This document shows, one piece after another, positions 1 through 8,569 of a stretch of 22,173 bases of DNA. The notes under the pieces are model-generated. The model was not told the DNA's origin. It was given only the letters and a program-made list of their open reading frames with translations, and made no database searches. The first letter of the stretch is position 1. Each line of letters begins with the position of its first letter. The stretch comes from DATJGF01 sp035495315 (lineage in GTDB: Bacteria; Verrucomicrobiota; Verrucomicrobiia; Limisphaerales; UBA8199), in assembly GCA_035495315.1 (NCBI GenBank), contig DATJGF010000218.1, positions 1-22,173 of the forward strand, read 5' to 3'. Both the position numbers and the translations under genes were made by a program.

Positions 1-3000
1 CCGTTTCGTGAACTGGTTCCGGGGTTAGGATCTACTGCAAAGCTGGCGATTCCATCGCCAGTTCCCCTCGAGCTGCTATGCAACCAGGCGTATGTGGTAG
101 ACGCCGACCAAGTGCAGTTGGTGGCCGAGGCACTTACACTCACGCTGCCGTTGCCGCCCGCGGACGATGCCGAGGTAGTCGTGGCGGAGAGCAGGAAGCC
201 GCAAGGCACGACCGCGAAGTTTGCCACCAGGTTACGATTGCCGGTAGCAGTGAATGCATAGCTGGCCGTCGCACTAACCACCGTCCCGTTTTCGGTCCAA
301 TTCGAGAAACCATAGCCCGCCGCCGGCGTAGCCGTCACCGTAACACTCGAACCGCAATTAACCGTCCCGCCACCGGTGACCGAGCCGCCGGCTGTGGGAG
401 AGCTGCTGGCACTAACGGTGTAAGAGTTGACCCTAAAGTTCGCCACCAGAGTCCGGTTCGCACTAGCAGTAAACGTATAACTGGCCGAAGTGCTGACCAC
501 GACTCCGTTTTCAGTCCAGTTCACAAAACCGTAGCAGGAAGCGGCCGTGGCAGTGACCGTTACGCTCGCGCCGCAATTGACCGTCCCGCCGCCCGTGACC
601 GAGCCGCCGCCCGAGGGAGAAGCGCTAGTGCTGATTGTATAGGTGCAAGATACAGAGGCAAAGTTGGCCACGAGCGTCCGGTTCGCACTGGCCGTAAATG
701 TATAACTCGGCGCGGTGCTGACGACCGTCCCGTTTTCCGTCCAGCTCGAGAAACTGTAGCCAGTGGCCGCCGTAGCCGTAACGGTAACACTCGCGCCGCA
801 GTTGACCGTACCGCCACCAGTGACCGATCCGCCGGCTGTGGGAGAAGCGCTGGTGCTAACAGTGTAAGTATTTTGCGCGAAGTTGGCGACCAAAGCCTGA
901 CTCGCACTGGCAGTAAATGTATAACTGGCCGAACTGCTCACCACGGTTCCGTTTTGGGTCCAATTTAGGAAACGATAACAGGATCCGGCGGTGGCTATGA
1001 CGGTGACGCTCGAACCACAGTTGACCGTGCCGCCACCGGTGACCGAGCCACCGGCTGTGGGAGAAGCGCTGGTGCTGACCGTGTAAGTATTTTGCGCGAA
1101 GTTGGCGACCAAAGCCTGGCTCGCATTAGCCGTAAAGATATAACTCGCCGAACTGCTGACGACAGTTCCGTTTTGGGTCCAGTTCACGAAATGATAGCAG
1201 GAACCAGGCGTGGCCGTGACCGTTACGGTCGAACCACAGTTGACCGTTCCGGCGCCACTCACCGTTCCGCTGCCAGAGGGAGCAGCGCTGGTGCTGATGG
1301 TGTAGGTGCAGGGAACAGCGGCGAAATTGGCCACGAGTGTCCGGTTCGCGCTAGCCGTAAACGTATAACTCGGCGCGGTGCTGACTACCGTGCCGTTTTC
1401 TGTCCAGCTCGAGAAACTGTAGCCGCTGGCCGCCGCGGCCGTGACGGTAACGCTCGCCCCGCAGTTGACCGTGCCGCCACCGGTGACCGAGCCACCGGCT
1501 GTAGGAGAAGCGCTGGCGCTGACGGTGTAAGTATTTTGCGCGAAGTTGGCGACCAAAGTCTGGCTCGCATTAGCGGTAAAGGTATAACTGGCCGAACTGC
1601 TCACCACGGTTCCGTTTTGGGTCCAATTCACGAAATGATAGCAGGAGCCAGCCGTGGTCGTGACGGTAACGGTTGAGCCGCAGTTAACCGTCCCACCACC
1701 GCTGGTTGTCCCGGCGCCTGCGGGCGACGAGCTGGTGCTAATCGTATAATTGCAAGGGATCGCGGCAAAATTGGCCACGAGCGACCCGCTGGCGGTAGGC
1801 GTAAACGTATAACTCGCGGCGGTGCTCACCACCGCCCCGTTTTGAGTCCAATTGACAAAGCTGTAGCCCGCGCCCGGAGTGGCGGTTACCATCACGGGAG
1901 AGCCGCAAGCGGCCGTTCCGCCACCGGTCGTGGTTCCAGCCCCTGCTGGGGAGGAGCCGGTAGTGATGGTGTAGGTGCAGGTGGGACCGGAATAGCTGTA
2001 GAGCTGCGCGATATCGGTGTCGCTGAGTGCGCGGCCATAAACACGAACGTCATCGAGCGTGCCATTGATCGTTCCATAAGTAGTGGGGTTGCTGTAGTGC
2101 GGGCCCATCTTGATTGGGATCGTCGCGGTCGAGCCCGGCGCGCTTGCGGCCACCTGCGAGTATTGGACTCCGTTGACGTATAACTTCAAATAAGTGCCAT
2201 CAAAAACACTCACGAAGTGAGTCCAGACCCCGGCGTTAGGAGTGTAGGGCGTGGTGGTGTACCACGTCGCGGAACCGGGTCCTATAATGCCGGCCACTCC
2301 AGTGCCATTCCAAAACAATCCGTAACCGTTATAACCCGAGGAACTGGCCAGCTTCGCCACTACGTTGGGATACTGACCGACCGCGGGAAGCGAAGCAAAG
2401 TTGACCCATGTTGCTACAGTAAAAGGACCCGTGAGGTTAAGACTGGAACTGTCTTGAACAACTACGCATTGGCTGGAATCGGTCAGATCAACAGCCTGGG
2501 CAATCTTTCCAGGCATGAGGGGCGGAGGTGTCGTGCCCATCAGCGTTCCGTTATTTCCGTTTCCACTGCTGTCCAGGGCAGTCGTCCCCGAAACATTCGC
2601 CGTATCAACCGTCCAATACCCGACGAGGTTGTTGGTGATGTTGCCGACCGAAGCAGTGAAATTGGCCACCAGGTTTCGATTCGCACTCGCGGTGAAACTA
2701 TAACTTGGTGAAGAGCTGACCACCGTTCCGTTCTCAGTCCAGTTGGCAAAGTTGTAGCCGGTTGCCGGGCTGGCGCTCACTGTAACTGTCGAGTTGCAAG
2801 TAACCGTCCCGCCGCCGCTGGCGGTACCGGCACCCGATGGAGTCACGCCCGTGGTGATCGTGTCGGTGCAAGCCGCAGCCCAAGTCGTCGCGCTAACGGG
2901 TCCCGCGTAACTGGAGGAACTGCTATTATTGTAGGCGCTTACTCTATAGTAATAGATCGTGGCGGCGCTCAAGCCCGTGTTGGAATACGCAGCCACTCCG

Positions 3001-3308
3001 GCGCCGACTTTAGCGATTTGCGACCACGGCCCAGCCGAGGTTGCTGCACGTTGAACCACGAATCCCGACTCGTTCGAGGAATTATCTTGCCAGGCTAAAT
3101 CGATCTCGCTCGACGAGACAGCCGTGGCAGCAAGGTTGGAAGGCGCTGCGAGGGATTTCCTCCCAGCATACGTCGGCATCGCCCATACGAGGTTGAGGCT
3201 AACCGCCAGGAGAATAACTTGTATCGGAATAAAACTCGCGATGCCTGCAGCGAGACGGGACCTTGGGTTATGACCTGACTTTATCGAGGCGCAGTGATAG
3301 AGGTTCAT
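1..3308 (-). CDS. Giant secreted repeat protein (FN3, InlB-type repeats, LamG, BACON), 3' end missing
   Basis: An uninterrupted minus-strand frame runs from ATG at 3308 off the left edge, giving about 1102 codons with no stop. A basic N-terminus is followed by a hydrophobic segment (about residues 20-43) and likely signal cleavage near residues 43-48. Domains in order: fibronectin type III (about 53-143; PSNLAATAVSSSEIDLAW, IYYYRVSAYN); one InlB B-repeat-like module (147-220; TGYNFANWTENG, LVANF); a LamG/concanavalin-A-like domain (224-440; GYWTVDT, ALDSSGNGNNGTL, LDDVRVYGRALSDTDI); eight more InlB-like modules of 73 or 75 residues (about 444-1030); then the start of a BACON-type domain (NCTWSAS, WLHS, GTGDG). 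Such architectures are typical of secreted or cell-surface adhesion or glycan-binding proteins; the ligand is unknown. No strong Shine-Dalgarno precedes 3308. The C-terminus, where a sorting signal or catalytic domain might lie, is outside the window. Confidence 0.92.
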   Translation of the reverse strand, partial: MNLYHCASIKSGHNPRSRLAAGIASFIPIQVILLAVSLNLVWAMPTYAGRKSLAAPSNLAATAVSSSEIDLAWQDNSSNESGFVVQRAATSAGPWSQIAKVGAGVAAYSNTGLSAATIYYYRVSAYNNSSSSSYAGPVSATTWAAACTDTITTGVTPSGAGTASGGGTVTCNSTVTVSASPATGYNFANWTENGTVVSSSPSYSFTASANRNLVANFTASVGNITNNLVGYWTVDTANVSGTTALDSSGNGNNGTLMGTTPPPLMPGKIAQAVDLTDSSQCVVVQDSSSLNLTGPFTVATWVNFASLPAVGQYPNVVAKLASSSGYNGYGLFWNGTGVAGIIGPGSATWYTTTPYTPNAGVWTHFVSVFDGTYLKLYVNGVQYSQVAASAPGSTATIPIKMGPHYSNPTTYGTINGTLDDVRVYGRALSDTDIAQLYSYSGPTCTYTITTGSSPAGAGTTTGGGTAACGSPVMVTATPGAGYSFVNWTQNGAVVSTAASYTFTPTASGSLVANFAAIPCNYTISTSSSPAGAGTTSGGGTVNCGSTVTVTTTAGSCYHFVNWTQNGTVVSSSASYTFTANASQTLVANFAQNTYTVSASASPTAGGSVTGGGTVNCGASVTVTAAAASGYSFSSWTENGTVVSTAPSYTFTASANRTLVANFAAVPCTYTISTSAAPSGSGTVSGAGTVNCGSTVTVTATPGSCYHFVNWTQNGTVVSSSASYIFTANASQALVANFAQNTYTVSTSASPTAGGSVTGGGTVNCGSSVTVIATAGSCYRFLNWTQNGTVVSSSASYTFTASASQALVANFAQNTYTVSTSASPTAGGSVTGGGTVNCGASVTVTATAATGYSFSSWTENGTVVSTAPSYTFTASANRTLVANFASVSCTYTISTSASPSGGGSVTGGGTVNCGASVTVTATAASCYGFVNWTENGVVVSTSASYTFTASANRTLVANFRVNSYTVSASSSPTAGGSVTGGGTVNCGSSVTVTATPAAGYGFSNWTENGTVVSATASYAFTATGNRNLVANFAVVPCGFLLSATTTSASSAGGNGSVSVSASATNCTWSASTTYAWLHSSSRGTGDGIASFAVDPNPGTSSRN
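213..1980 (-). repeat. Eight tandem InlB-type repeat modules, 219/225-bp units
   Basis: The codons for the VANF motif recur on the minus strand at plus-strand positions 218, 437, 662, 881, 1100, 1325, 1544 and 1769. The spacings are 219, 225, 219, 219, 225, 219 and 225 bp. The 225-bp units carry two extra codons in the linker (a PC-x-YT linker in place of QNTYT). DNA identity is high between units of the same subtype (for example around 881, 1100 and 1544). This suggests expansion through duplication of a two-module unit inside the coding frame. A ninth, isolated module lies before the LamG domain near 2660-2870. Confidence 0.9.
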
Positions 3309-3510
3309 AGGCAGAGGACTTAAAGGCGGATTCGCCCAGGCAACGATTGAAATCGCGCCAGACGTCCGGTGGTTGCACAGTTAATTCCTTGTTAGTCCTC
3401 CGCTGAAAATCGGCCGCCAAGATCAGCAACATGGTTTTGGAAAAGGAGCGCGGGGTGAGTGTCTGGCGTACTCCTGCTTCATCCACCAATCTGTTTCTAA
3501 TTCTCGACAC
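3268..3510 (-). CDS. Small ORF of unknown function, doubtful
   Basis: An 80-codon frame starts at GTG 3510 and ends at TAA 3268-3270, overlapping the first 41 bp of the large repeat-protein gene in another frame. The translation has a balanced, soluble-protein-like composition (TMLLILAADFQRR, VWRDFNRCLGESAF) and no membrane segment or signal peptide. I do not recognise it. No convincing ribosome-binding site is visible. It may be a genuine short gene, the remnant of one, or chance. The protein-like composition is the only argument for it, and the overlap with a well-supported signal-peptide start argues against it. Confidence 0.25.
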   Translation of the reverse strand: MSRIRNRLVDEAGVRQTLTPRSFSKTMLLILAADFQRRTNKELTVQPPDVWRDFNRCLGESAFKSSAYEPLSLRLDKVRS

Positions 3511-3947
3511 TTAATCAGGCTTTGCGCCGCGTAACGCCAGGCCGAGAGTCACTAAGCATGGGATATGCCACGCGCAGATTTCCTGCGTGAGTGGCGGGTG
3601 AATTCCCTTTGGTTACAATCCTATGCGAATAATGAATCGCCACACATTAAACCGCAGGCTGGCCGATTTTGTGGCGAAAACCGTCTTGTTTTTTGGCGAA
3701 CTGCCCCAGATCCTGTGATAATTCTTGCTGAGGCGAAGAGTTCAAAATGTTGTGGGTCAATCTCAGGCCTTGCATTTCTTAGCATTGCCCCCTAATTTTT
3801 TAATATGGCCCAGAAGGCCGGACCGATCTACTGGGTAAACTGGGCCACCACGGAAGGGCATGTCCGTGGAGATGCACTTTTGGCAGCGCCTCTCTGTCAG
3901 ATTTTGCGGCAGCGGTTCGCGGGCTGGACAGAATTGAAAATCACGCG
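3309..3947. other. Intergenic region between divergent genes
   Basis: About 640 bp separates the divergent repeat-protein gene and histidine kinase gene. Apart from the doubtful 80-codon frame I see no gene. A 7-bp hairpin (CCACGGA at 3848-3854 with TCCGTGG at 3863-3869) precedes the kinase, and a short hairpin CACGCAG/CTGCGCGTG (minus strand) lies near 3570-3590. No convincing sigma-70 or sigma-54 promoter stood out. Promoters for both divergent genes are expected here. Confidence 0.5.
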
Positions 3948-5642
3948 ATGAGCCAACGCCCCGTATTCCGTTTCATAGTGCTTGATCTCGCGATCATCCT
4001 TGCTCTGTCACTCATTGGATGGGCCGCCTGGCGCCTCGCGCGAATCGAACCATCAATTGCAGCGCAGCGACGTCAATCCGAACAACTCCAGGAATTATTC
4101 AAAGAAACCCAACGGATATTCAAAGAGAACACCAACGATTGGGAGCTCACGCGCCGAGAGTTCGACCTTTCCTGGTACGAAGCACTCTTGCTGAAATCGG
4201 AGTATTTCCTACTCGCCGATCGGCTCGAATCGTCGTTGCCCAGCCTGCAAAATGCCCTGAATACTTTTCGCCAAAAGAAAGGCGAACTGCCCAGTGACTT
4301 GCCCGAACTGCAAAAATGGATTGAGCGAGAGGCGGAGCGGGTTTCTCTTCAACGTCTTGATATCAGGAGCAAGAGTTTGCAGGAAAGAATAGCGCGGGCA
4401 AACAACCAAGCGACAAACCAACCCGCATTGACGGAGGATTTGGGAACATTGGTCGGCGCAATTGCCAGGACTTATAAAAGCTGCCTGATCGCGTTTGGAA
4501 ACGTGGCGGATAATGCAGGCAAACCATTGGTCAGCAGTGCGATCTCCCGGCATGAGGAGCGAGGCAGACAGAATCTTGCGGAGCTCTCTCGCCTCGCTAC
4601 CCAAGCGCGCAATGATGGCGAGGCAATCGCACAATTCCTCCAAAACCAAACTAGCCCCGAGGGCACAAAGCGAAGACGAAGACAAGAGGAACTGGTTCAA
4701 GCGTTTTCCGAGGCAGAATCTCCCACCGAACTGGTTCAACAACTCCAACCCCGCGGTATGGATAAAGCCGGACCTTCATCGGGCGAATCCGGCTCGTTGC
4801 GTGTCGCGCGTTACGCCTTGCTGACCGCTATCGCCGGACTCGGGGTCTTCTTAATTCTCGATTTGTATTGGCGGCTGGTGGTAATGCCGCTTCGCCTTAA
4901 ACTAATCGAGCGCGAGGGTCAAATCGAGCACCAGAAGAAGCTTGCCCATTTTGAAGAGCTCGCGGCTGAACTGGCCCACGAGATTCGCAATCCGTTAACA
5001 GCCATTAGCGCCTTGCTTTACACCGTCCAAAGAAAGCTACACGCCGGTACCGCCGAACATAAGGACGCGGCAGTAATCCGGAATGAACTCGATCGGGTCA
5101 ATCAGATCCTGAAGGAGTTCATCCAGATGACAAAGCCGGCGCCGCCCAAGCTCGAATTAATGAACGCTGCCTCTTTGCTTAAAGAGGTTAGCGACTTAAT
5201 GTCCCCCGAATTGCAGAGGAAGGCTGTGCGCCTGGAAAGCCAGACGCCTGGCCGCGCCCAGTTCTACGGTGATCAGCAACAACTCAAACAAGTCCTGATC
5301 AACCTGATTCAAAATGCCGCGGAAAGCTTTGAGCAGAAGGCCAACCGTGACAACAATGGCGCGGTTGTTTTGCGGGCGCGCGATGAGCAGATGCCCTTCA
5401 ATGGTACCCCAACCAAAGTTGCTATCATCGAGGTCGAAGACAATGGACCAGGCATTCGGCCCGAAGTACAGGCTAGATTGTTTGAGCCTTTCTTCAGTAC
5501 AAAAAAGACGGGGACTGGTTTGGGCTTGCCCATTTCGGCACGGATAATTGACCGTCATGGCGGCAAGCTGGATGTCCAAACCCAACCCGGGCACGGGACT
5601 ACCTTCCGCATCGTATTGCTCGCCCATGAACAACGGAACTAA
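3948..5642 (+). CDS. Membrane-bound sensor histidine kinase (NtrB-like operon partner)
   Basis: 564 residues from ATG 3948. TM1 is at about residues 9-27 and TM2 at about 287-311. Between them is a ~255-residue, largely helical, charged extracytoplasmic region that I cannot match to a named sensor domain. The cytoplasmic part has a HisKA domain with the H-box ELAHEIRNPL (His344), then a HATPase domain with N-box (Asn452/Asn456), G1 EDNGPGI (about 497-503) and G2 TGTGLGL (521-527). It is therefore an intact autokinase. The stop overlaps the start of the next gene (5626) by 17 bp, so it is translationally coupled to the NtrC-type regulator, its likely phosphoacceptor. The family class (HisKA followed directly by ATPase, paired with a sigma-54 activator) is NtrB/AtoS/ZraS-like. 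The input signal is unknown. No strong Shine-Dalgarno is visible upstream. Confidence 0.93.
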   Translation: MSQRPVFRFIVLDLAIILALSLIGWAAWRLARIEPSIAAQRRQSEQLQELFKETQRIFKENTNDWELTRREFDLSWYEALLLKSEYFLLADRLESSLPSLQNALNTFRQKKGELPSDLPELQKWIEREAERVSLQRLDIRSKSLQERIARANNQATNQPALTEDLGTLVGAIARTYKSCLIAFGNVADNAGKPLVSSAISRHEERGRQNLAELSRLATQARNDGEAIAQFLQNQTSPEGTKRRRRQEELVQAFSEAESPTELVQQLQPRGMDKAGPSSGESGSLRVARYALLTAIAGLGVFLILDLYWRLVVMPLRLKLIEREGQIEHQKKLAHFEELAAELAHEIRNPLTAISALLYTVQRKLHAGTAEHKDAAVIRNELDRVNQILKEFIQMTKPAPPKLELMNAASLLKEVSDLMSPELQRKAVRLESQTPGRAQFYGDQQQLKQVLINLIQNAAESFEQKANRDNNGAVVLRARDEQMPFNGTPTKVAIIEVEDNGPGIRPEVQARLFEPFFSTKKTGTGLGLPISARIIDRHGGKLDVQTQPGHGTTFRIVLLAHEQRN

Positions 5643-7086
5643 GCGGCATAAAATCCTGGTCATTGACGATGACGAAAGAGTCGCTGGCGCCTTACGGCGC
5701 TTGCTCGAGCAGGATTATGAGGTCGAAACGGTCGATTCCGCTGAGGAGGGGCTCCAGTGGGCCCAAAAAGAAAATTTCGACATCATCGTAACCGATTTGC
5801 AGATGCGGGGTCAGAGCGGGCTGGATTTCATTAAAACCTTGCACCCGCAGCAACCCCAGGTGCCAATCATTCTCTTAACCGGACATCACACCACAGACCA
5901 TGCAATCGAGGCGATTAAATTTGGAGCGTTTGATTACGTTCTCAAACCCATCAGTAGCCAGGATGAAATTCAGGAATTCCTTGCCTTGATAGCAAAGGCA
6001 GTGGCCACGCGTGTCGGGGCTAACACGCCGGCAGCAGAAAGTGACCACAATCCTCCCACCGGCGCGATGGTCGGCCGGAGCCGCCCCATGCAACAGGTTT
6101 TTAAGGAAATCGGGCGCGTCGCCGCCCGACCCGTCGTGGTGCTTGTGCGCGGCGAGACTGGCACCGGAAAGGAATTGGTCGCTCGCGCCATCCACCGCTA
6201 CAGCGATCGCGCCGATAATCCTTTTGTCATTGTCAATTGCGTCGCGATTCCGGAAGCCCTGCTCGAAAGTGAACTGTTCGGTCATGAAGCCGGGGCCTTT
6301 ACAGGCGCCCAGACCTTGCGCGTTGGCAAATTTGAACAGGCCGACAAAGGAACGATTTTCCTGGATGAGATCGGTGACATGAGTGTGGCGACGCAAGCCA
6401 AGCTGCTCCGCGTTATGCAAGAGAGCGTGATCCGGCGCGTTGGTGGCCGAGAACCCATTCGCGTCGATGTCCGAGTGATTGCCGCGACCCACCGCGATTT
6501 GGAGCACGGTGTTGCCACAAAAGCTTTTCGCGAGGATCTCTACTACCGACTAAACGACGCCAGTATCCGCTTGCCCTCATTACGCGAGCGTCGAGAAGAC
6601 ATTCCTCAGTTGGTTCAGCACTTCCTGCAATTCCATTCGGGCTCCTTGGCTGCGGTGCAAACCAACATCAAGCCGGAGGCCTTGCGAATTCTGCAGTACC
6701 ATTCCTGGCCGGGGAATGTGCGCGAATTAAAAAATGTCGTCCAGCAAGCAGCTGTTCTGGCACGCGGCTACTCTATCACCGCGGAAATTGTCCGCGCCGC
6801 CCTTGAGCAAACCAACCTTTCTCAACGAGAATCCAGCCAGTACCTCGACTCATTTGTTGCGGAGTTGTTGGAGAATGTTGTGAATGGAGGTCGCGGCAAT
6901 GCGCAAGAAGTGCTAAGTGAATGGGTGGAGCGGGAACTGTATAGCCAGGCGATGCGTCTGTCCGGCGATGACCAGAGTCAAGTCGCCCGATGGCTCGGGG
7001 TATCTCGCCCGACAGTCCGAGAGAGACTATTATATTACGGGCTCCACCCCAGCGGACAACGCGCTGATACTCTTGCCAAAGCATAA
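5626..7086 (+). CDS. NtrC-family sigma-54-dependent response regulator (first of pair)
   Basis: 486 residues from ATG 5626. A longer in-frame start at 5548 lies deep inside the kinase gene and is disfavoured. Domains: receiver 9-123 with acidic DDD at 14-16, phosphoacceptor Asp57 (VTDLQM) and Lys107; AAA+ domain about 148-380 with Walker A GETGTGKE (176-183), intact sigma-54 contact loop GAFTGA (223-228), Walker B GTIFLDEIGD (242-251) and arginine-finger region FREDLYYRLN; a Fis-type HTH at about 447-476 (QSQVARWLGVSRPTVRERL). It should activate sigma-54 promoters after phosphorylation by the kinase encoded just upstream. Its TAA overlaps the ATG of the next regulator (TAATG). No signs of degeneration. 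Confidence 0.95.
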   Translation: MNNGTKRHKILVIDDDERVAGALRRLLEQDYEVETVDSAEEGLQWAQKENFDIIVTDLQMRGQSGLDFIKTLHPQQPQVPIILLTGHHTTDHAIEAIKFGAFDYVLKPISSQDEIQEFLALIAKAVATRVGANTPAAESDHNPPTGAMVGRSRPMQQVFKEIGRVAARPVVVLVRGETGTGKELVARAIHRYSDRADNPFVIVNCVAIPEALLESELFGHEAGAFTGAQTLRVGKFEQADKGTIFLDEIGDMSVATQAKLLRVMQESVIRRVGGREPIRVDVRVIAATHRDLEHGVATKAFREDLYYRLNDASIRLPSLRERREDIPQLVQHFLQFHSGSLAAVQTNIKPEALRILQYHSWPGNVRELKNVVQQAAVLARGYSITAEIVRAALEQTNLSQRESSQYLDSFVAELLENVVNGGRGNAQEVLSEWVERELYSQAMRLSGDDQSQVARWLGVSRPTVRERLLYYGLHPSGQRADTLAKA

Positions 7087-8549
7087 TGACAAAGGTTCTA
7101 GTCGTTGAAGATGAACGTTCGTTTGCAATGCTCCTGCAGCGTTGCCTCGAACAGGAAGACATTTCTGTCGAATTGGCTGCCGACCTGAACGAGGGGCTGG
7201 CTAAAGCACAGGATGGCGATTTCGAGGTCGTCCTCACCGACCTTTATCTCGGAGGTGCTTCCGCACTCGATTTAATCGCCCGCTTGCGCATTGCACGTCC
7301 GCACTTGCCGGTTATTATTATGACCGCCAAGCACACCACCGAAACGGCCATTACCGCTACTCAACAAGGCGCCTATGACTACTTCCCTAAACCTGATGCA
7401 TTCGATTTTGATCTGCGCGAGGGACGCAGCTGGCCTTGGGTCCTTGAACTGGCATCAATGATCGAGACCGCCGCGGCGAGCCATCGGCTGACGGCCAAAG
7501 TGAGACTCCCGGAAGACACCACCTTCATCTATCCAAAACTCGAGGGAGACCGCATGGTCGGCAAAAGCCGCAGCATGCAGCAGGTCTTTAAGGCTATCGG
7601 GCGTGTCGCCGAAAGCGACCTCACAGTGCTTGTCCGAGGAGAGACTGGAACAGGCAAAGAACTCGCCGCCCGAGCCCTCTATAGCCACAGCGCCAGGGCT
7701 TCCCAGCCATTCGTCGTCGTCAATTCCGCCGCTATTCCCGAAAACCTTCTCGAGAGTGAGCTCTTTGGCCACGAAAAGGGGGCCTTTACCGACGCGCAAG
7801 CACGCCGCATCGGACGATTTGAGCAAGCCAATCAGGGCACCATCTTTCTCGATGAGATCGGCGACATGAGCTTTTCGGTGCAACAGAAGCTCCTTCGAGT
7901 GCTGCAGGAGAAAACCATCGAGCGCGTAGGAGGCAAAGAGACGATTCACGTCGATGTGCGAGTCATCGCCGCAACCCATCGCAATCTCGAACTCGCTGTG
8001 CGCGAAAATGAATTCCGTTCCGACCTTTATTACCGGCTCAATGTCACTACGATTACTTTGCCGCCCTTGCGCGAACGGCCTGAGGACATTCCTGATCTCG
8101 TGCGTTACTTTTTGGCGAAACACGGCGCTGCATTTGGATCGGCTGAGCCTCTCATCACCGAGGAAGCAATGCATTTGCTGGAACAACATCCTTGGCCGGG
8201 CAATGTTCGCCAACTTCGCAATGTCGTGCGCAAAGCCCTGCTACTGGCACGGGGCTTTGCCATCGGCCCCGAAGTCATCCAGGAAGCCTTCGCTCAGATG
8301 ATCACCCCGCCGCCACCCGTCGATCAGTCGTTCCCCGAATACGTCAGCCATCTGCTGACCCGCGCCCAAAAGGGCGAGTTGGAAAATGTGCTCGAGGCCG
8401 TCTCCGACATGGCAAATCGCGAACTCTACGCCCAGGCCATAAACCGCGCCGCGGGGGATCAAAGCCAGGCGGCACGCTGGCTCGGAGTTTCTCGACCCAC
8501 CGTGCTCGAAAAACTGAAGCGCTTCGGTCTTCACCCCAGTCAGAAGTAA
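7086..8549 (+). CDS. NtrC-family sigma-54 response regulator (second of pair, GAFTDA loop)
   Basis: 487 residues, starting at the ATG that shares a base with the previous stop. Receiver 3-122 with Glu8/Asp9, phosphoacceptor Asp52 (LTDLYLGG) and Lys102. The AAA+ domain has Walker A GETGTGKE (186-193) and Walker B GTIFLDEIGD (251-260). The sigma-54 contact loop reads GAFTDA (232-237), so the second Gly of GAFTGA is replaced by Asp. The C-terminal Fis-type HTH (SQAARWLGVSRPTVLEKLKRFGLHP) closely resembles that of the preceding gene. The two regulators look like tandem-duplicate paralogues sharing one kinase. They may bind similar sites, with this one altered in sigma-54 engagement. Family knowledge: the GAFTGA loop contacts sigma-54, and some natural activators carry substitutions. 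Confidence 0.95.
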   Translation: MTKVLVVEDERSFAMLLQRCLEQEDISVELAADLNEGLAKAQDGDFEVVLTDLYLGGASALDLIARLRIARPHLPVIIMTAKHTTETAITATQQGAYDYFPKPDAFDFDLREGRSWPWVLELASMIETAAASHRLTAKVRLPEDTTFIYPKLEGDRMVGKSRSMQQVFKAIGRVAESDLTVLVRGETGTGKELAARALYSHSARASQPFVVVNSAAIPENLLESELFGHEKGAFTDAQARRIGRFEQANQGTIFLDEIGDMSFSVQQKLLRVLQEKTIERVGGKETIHVDVRVIAATHRNLELAVRENEFRSDLYYRLNVTTITLPPLRERPEDIPDLVRYFLAKHGAAFGSAEPLITEEAMHLLEQHPWPGNVRQLRNVVRKALLLARGFAIGPEVIQEAFAQMITPPPPVDQSFPEYVSHLLTRAQKGELENVLEAVSDMANRELYAQAINRAAGDQSQAARWLGVSRPTVLEKLKRFGLHPSQK

Positions 8550-8553
8550 AAAT

Positions 8554-8569
8554 GTTGATAAATATCAAC
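8554..8569. terminator. AT-rich inverted repeat after the kinase/regulator operon
   Basis: Seven-base arms GTTGATA and TATCAAC flank a 2-nt centre, starting 4 nt after the regulator stop and followed by GAATTTTTC. The stem is weak and AT-rich but a short T-run follows, so it could be a poor intrinsic terminator. A palindromic operator is an equally reasonable reading. Confidence 0.3.

Noticed and set aside
78..1676. Long plus-strand open frames at 78-968 and 1092-1676
   Set aside because: They are antisense to the InlB-type repeat modules. The Arg/Gly/Ala-rich translations repeat with the same 219/225-bp period and show no domain, while the minus strand gives a clear secreted protein.
213..1980. 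Tandem repeats considered as a CRISPR array or non-coding satellite
   Set aside because: The unit is about 220 bp, stays in frame, and encodes a recognisable InlB-type module; there are no short direct repeats with unique spacers.
3515..3545. GCGCAAAGCC on the minus strand, reminiscent of the c-di-GMP-I riboswitch core
   Set aside because: The rest of the aptamer (the GCA-CAGGGCAAACC side and the GGTAGC region) is absent, so a ten-base match is not enough.
3565..3795. 76-codon plus-strand frame
   Set aside because: Odd composition, no domain, no ribosome-binding site, and it sits in the divergent intergenic region.
4209..4748. 179-codon minus-strand frame inside the first kinase
   Set aside because: Shadow of the kinase gene, which has clear HisKA and ATPase motifs in the plus frame. 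The same applies to minus frames at 5875-6507 and 7455-8213 inside the regulators.
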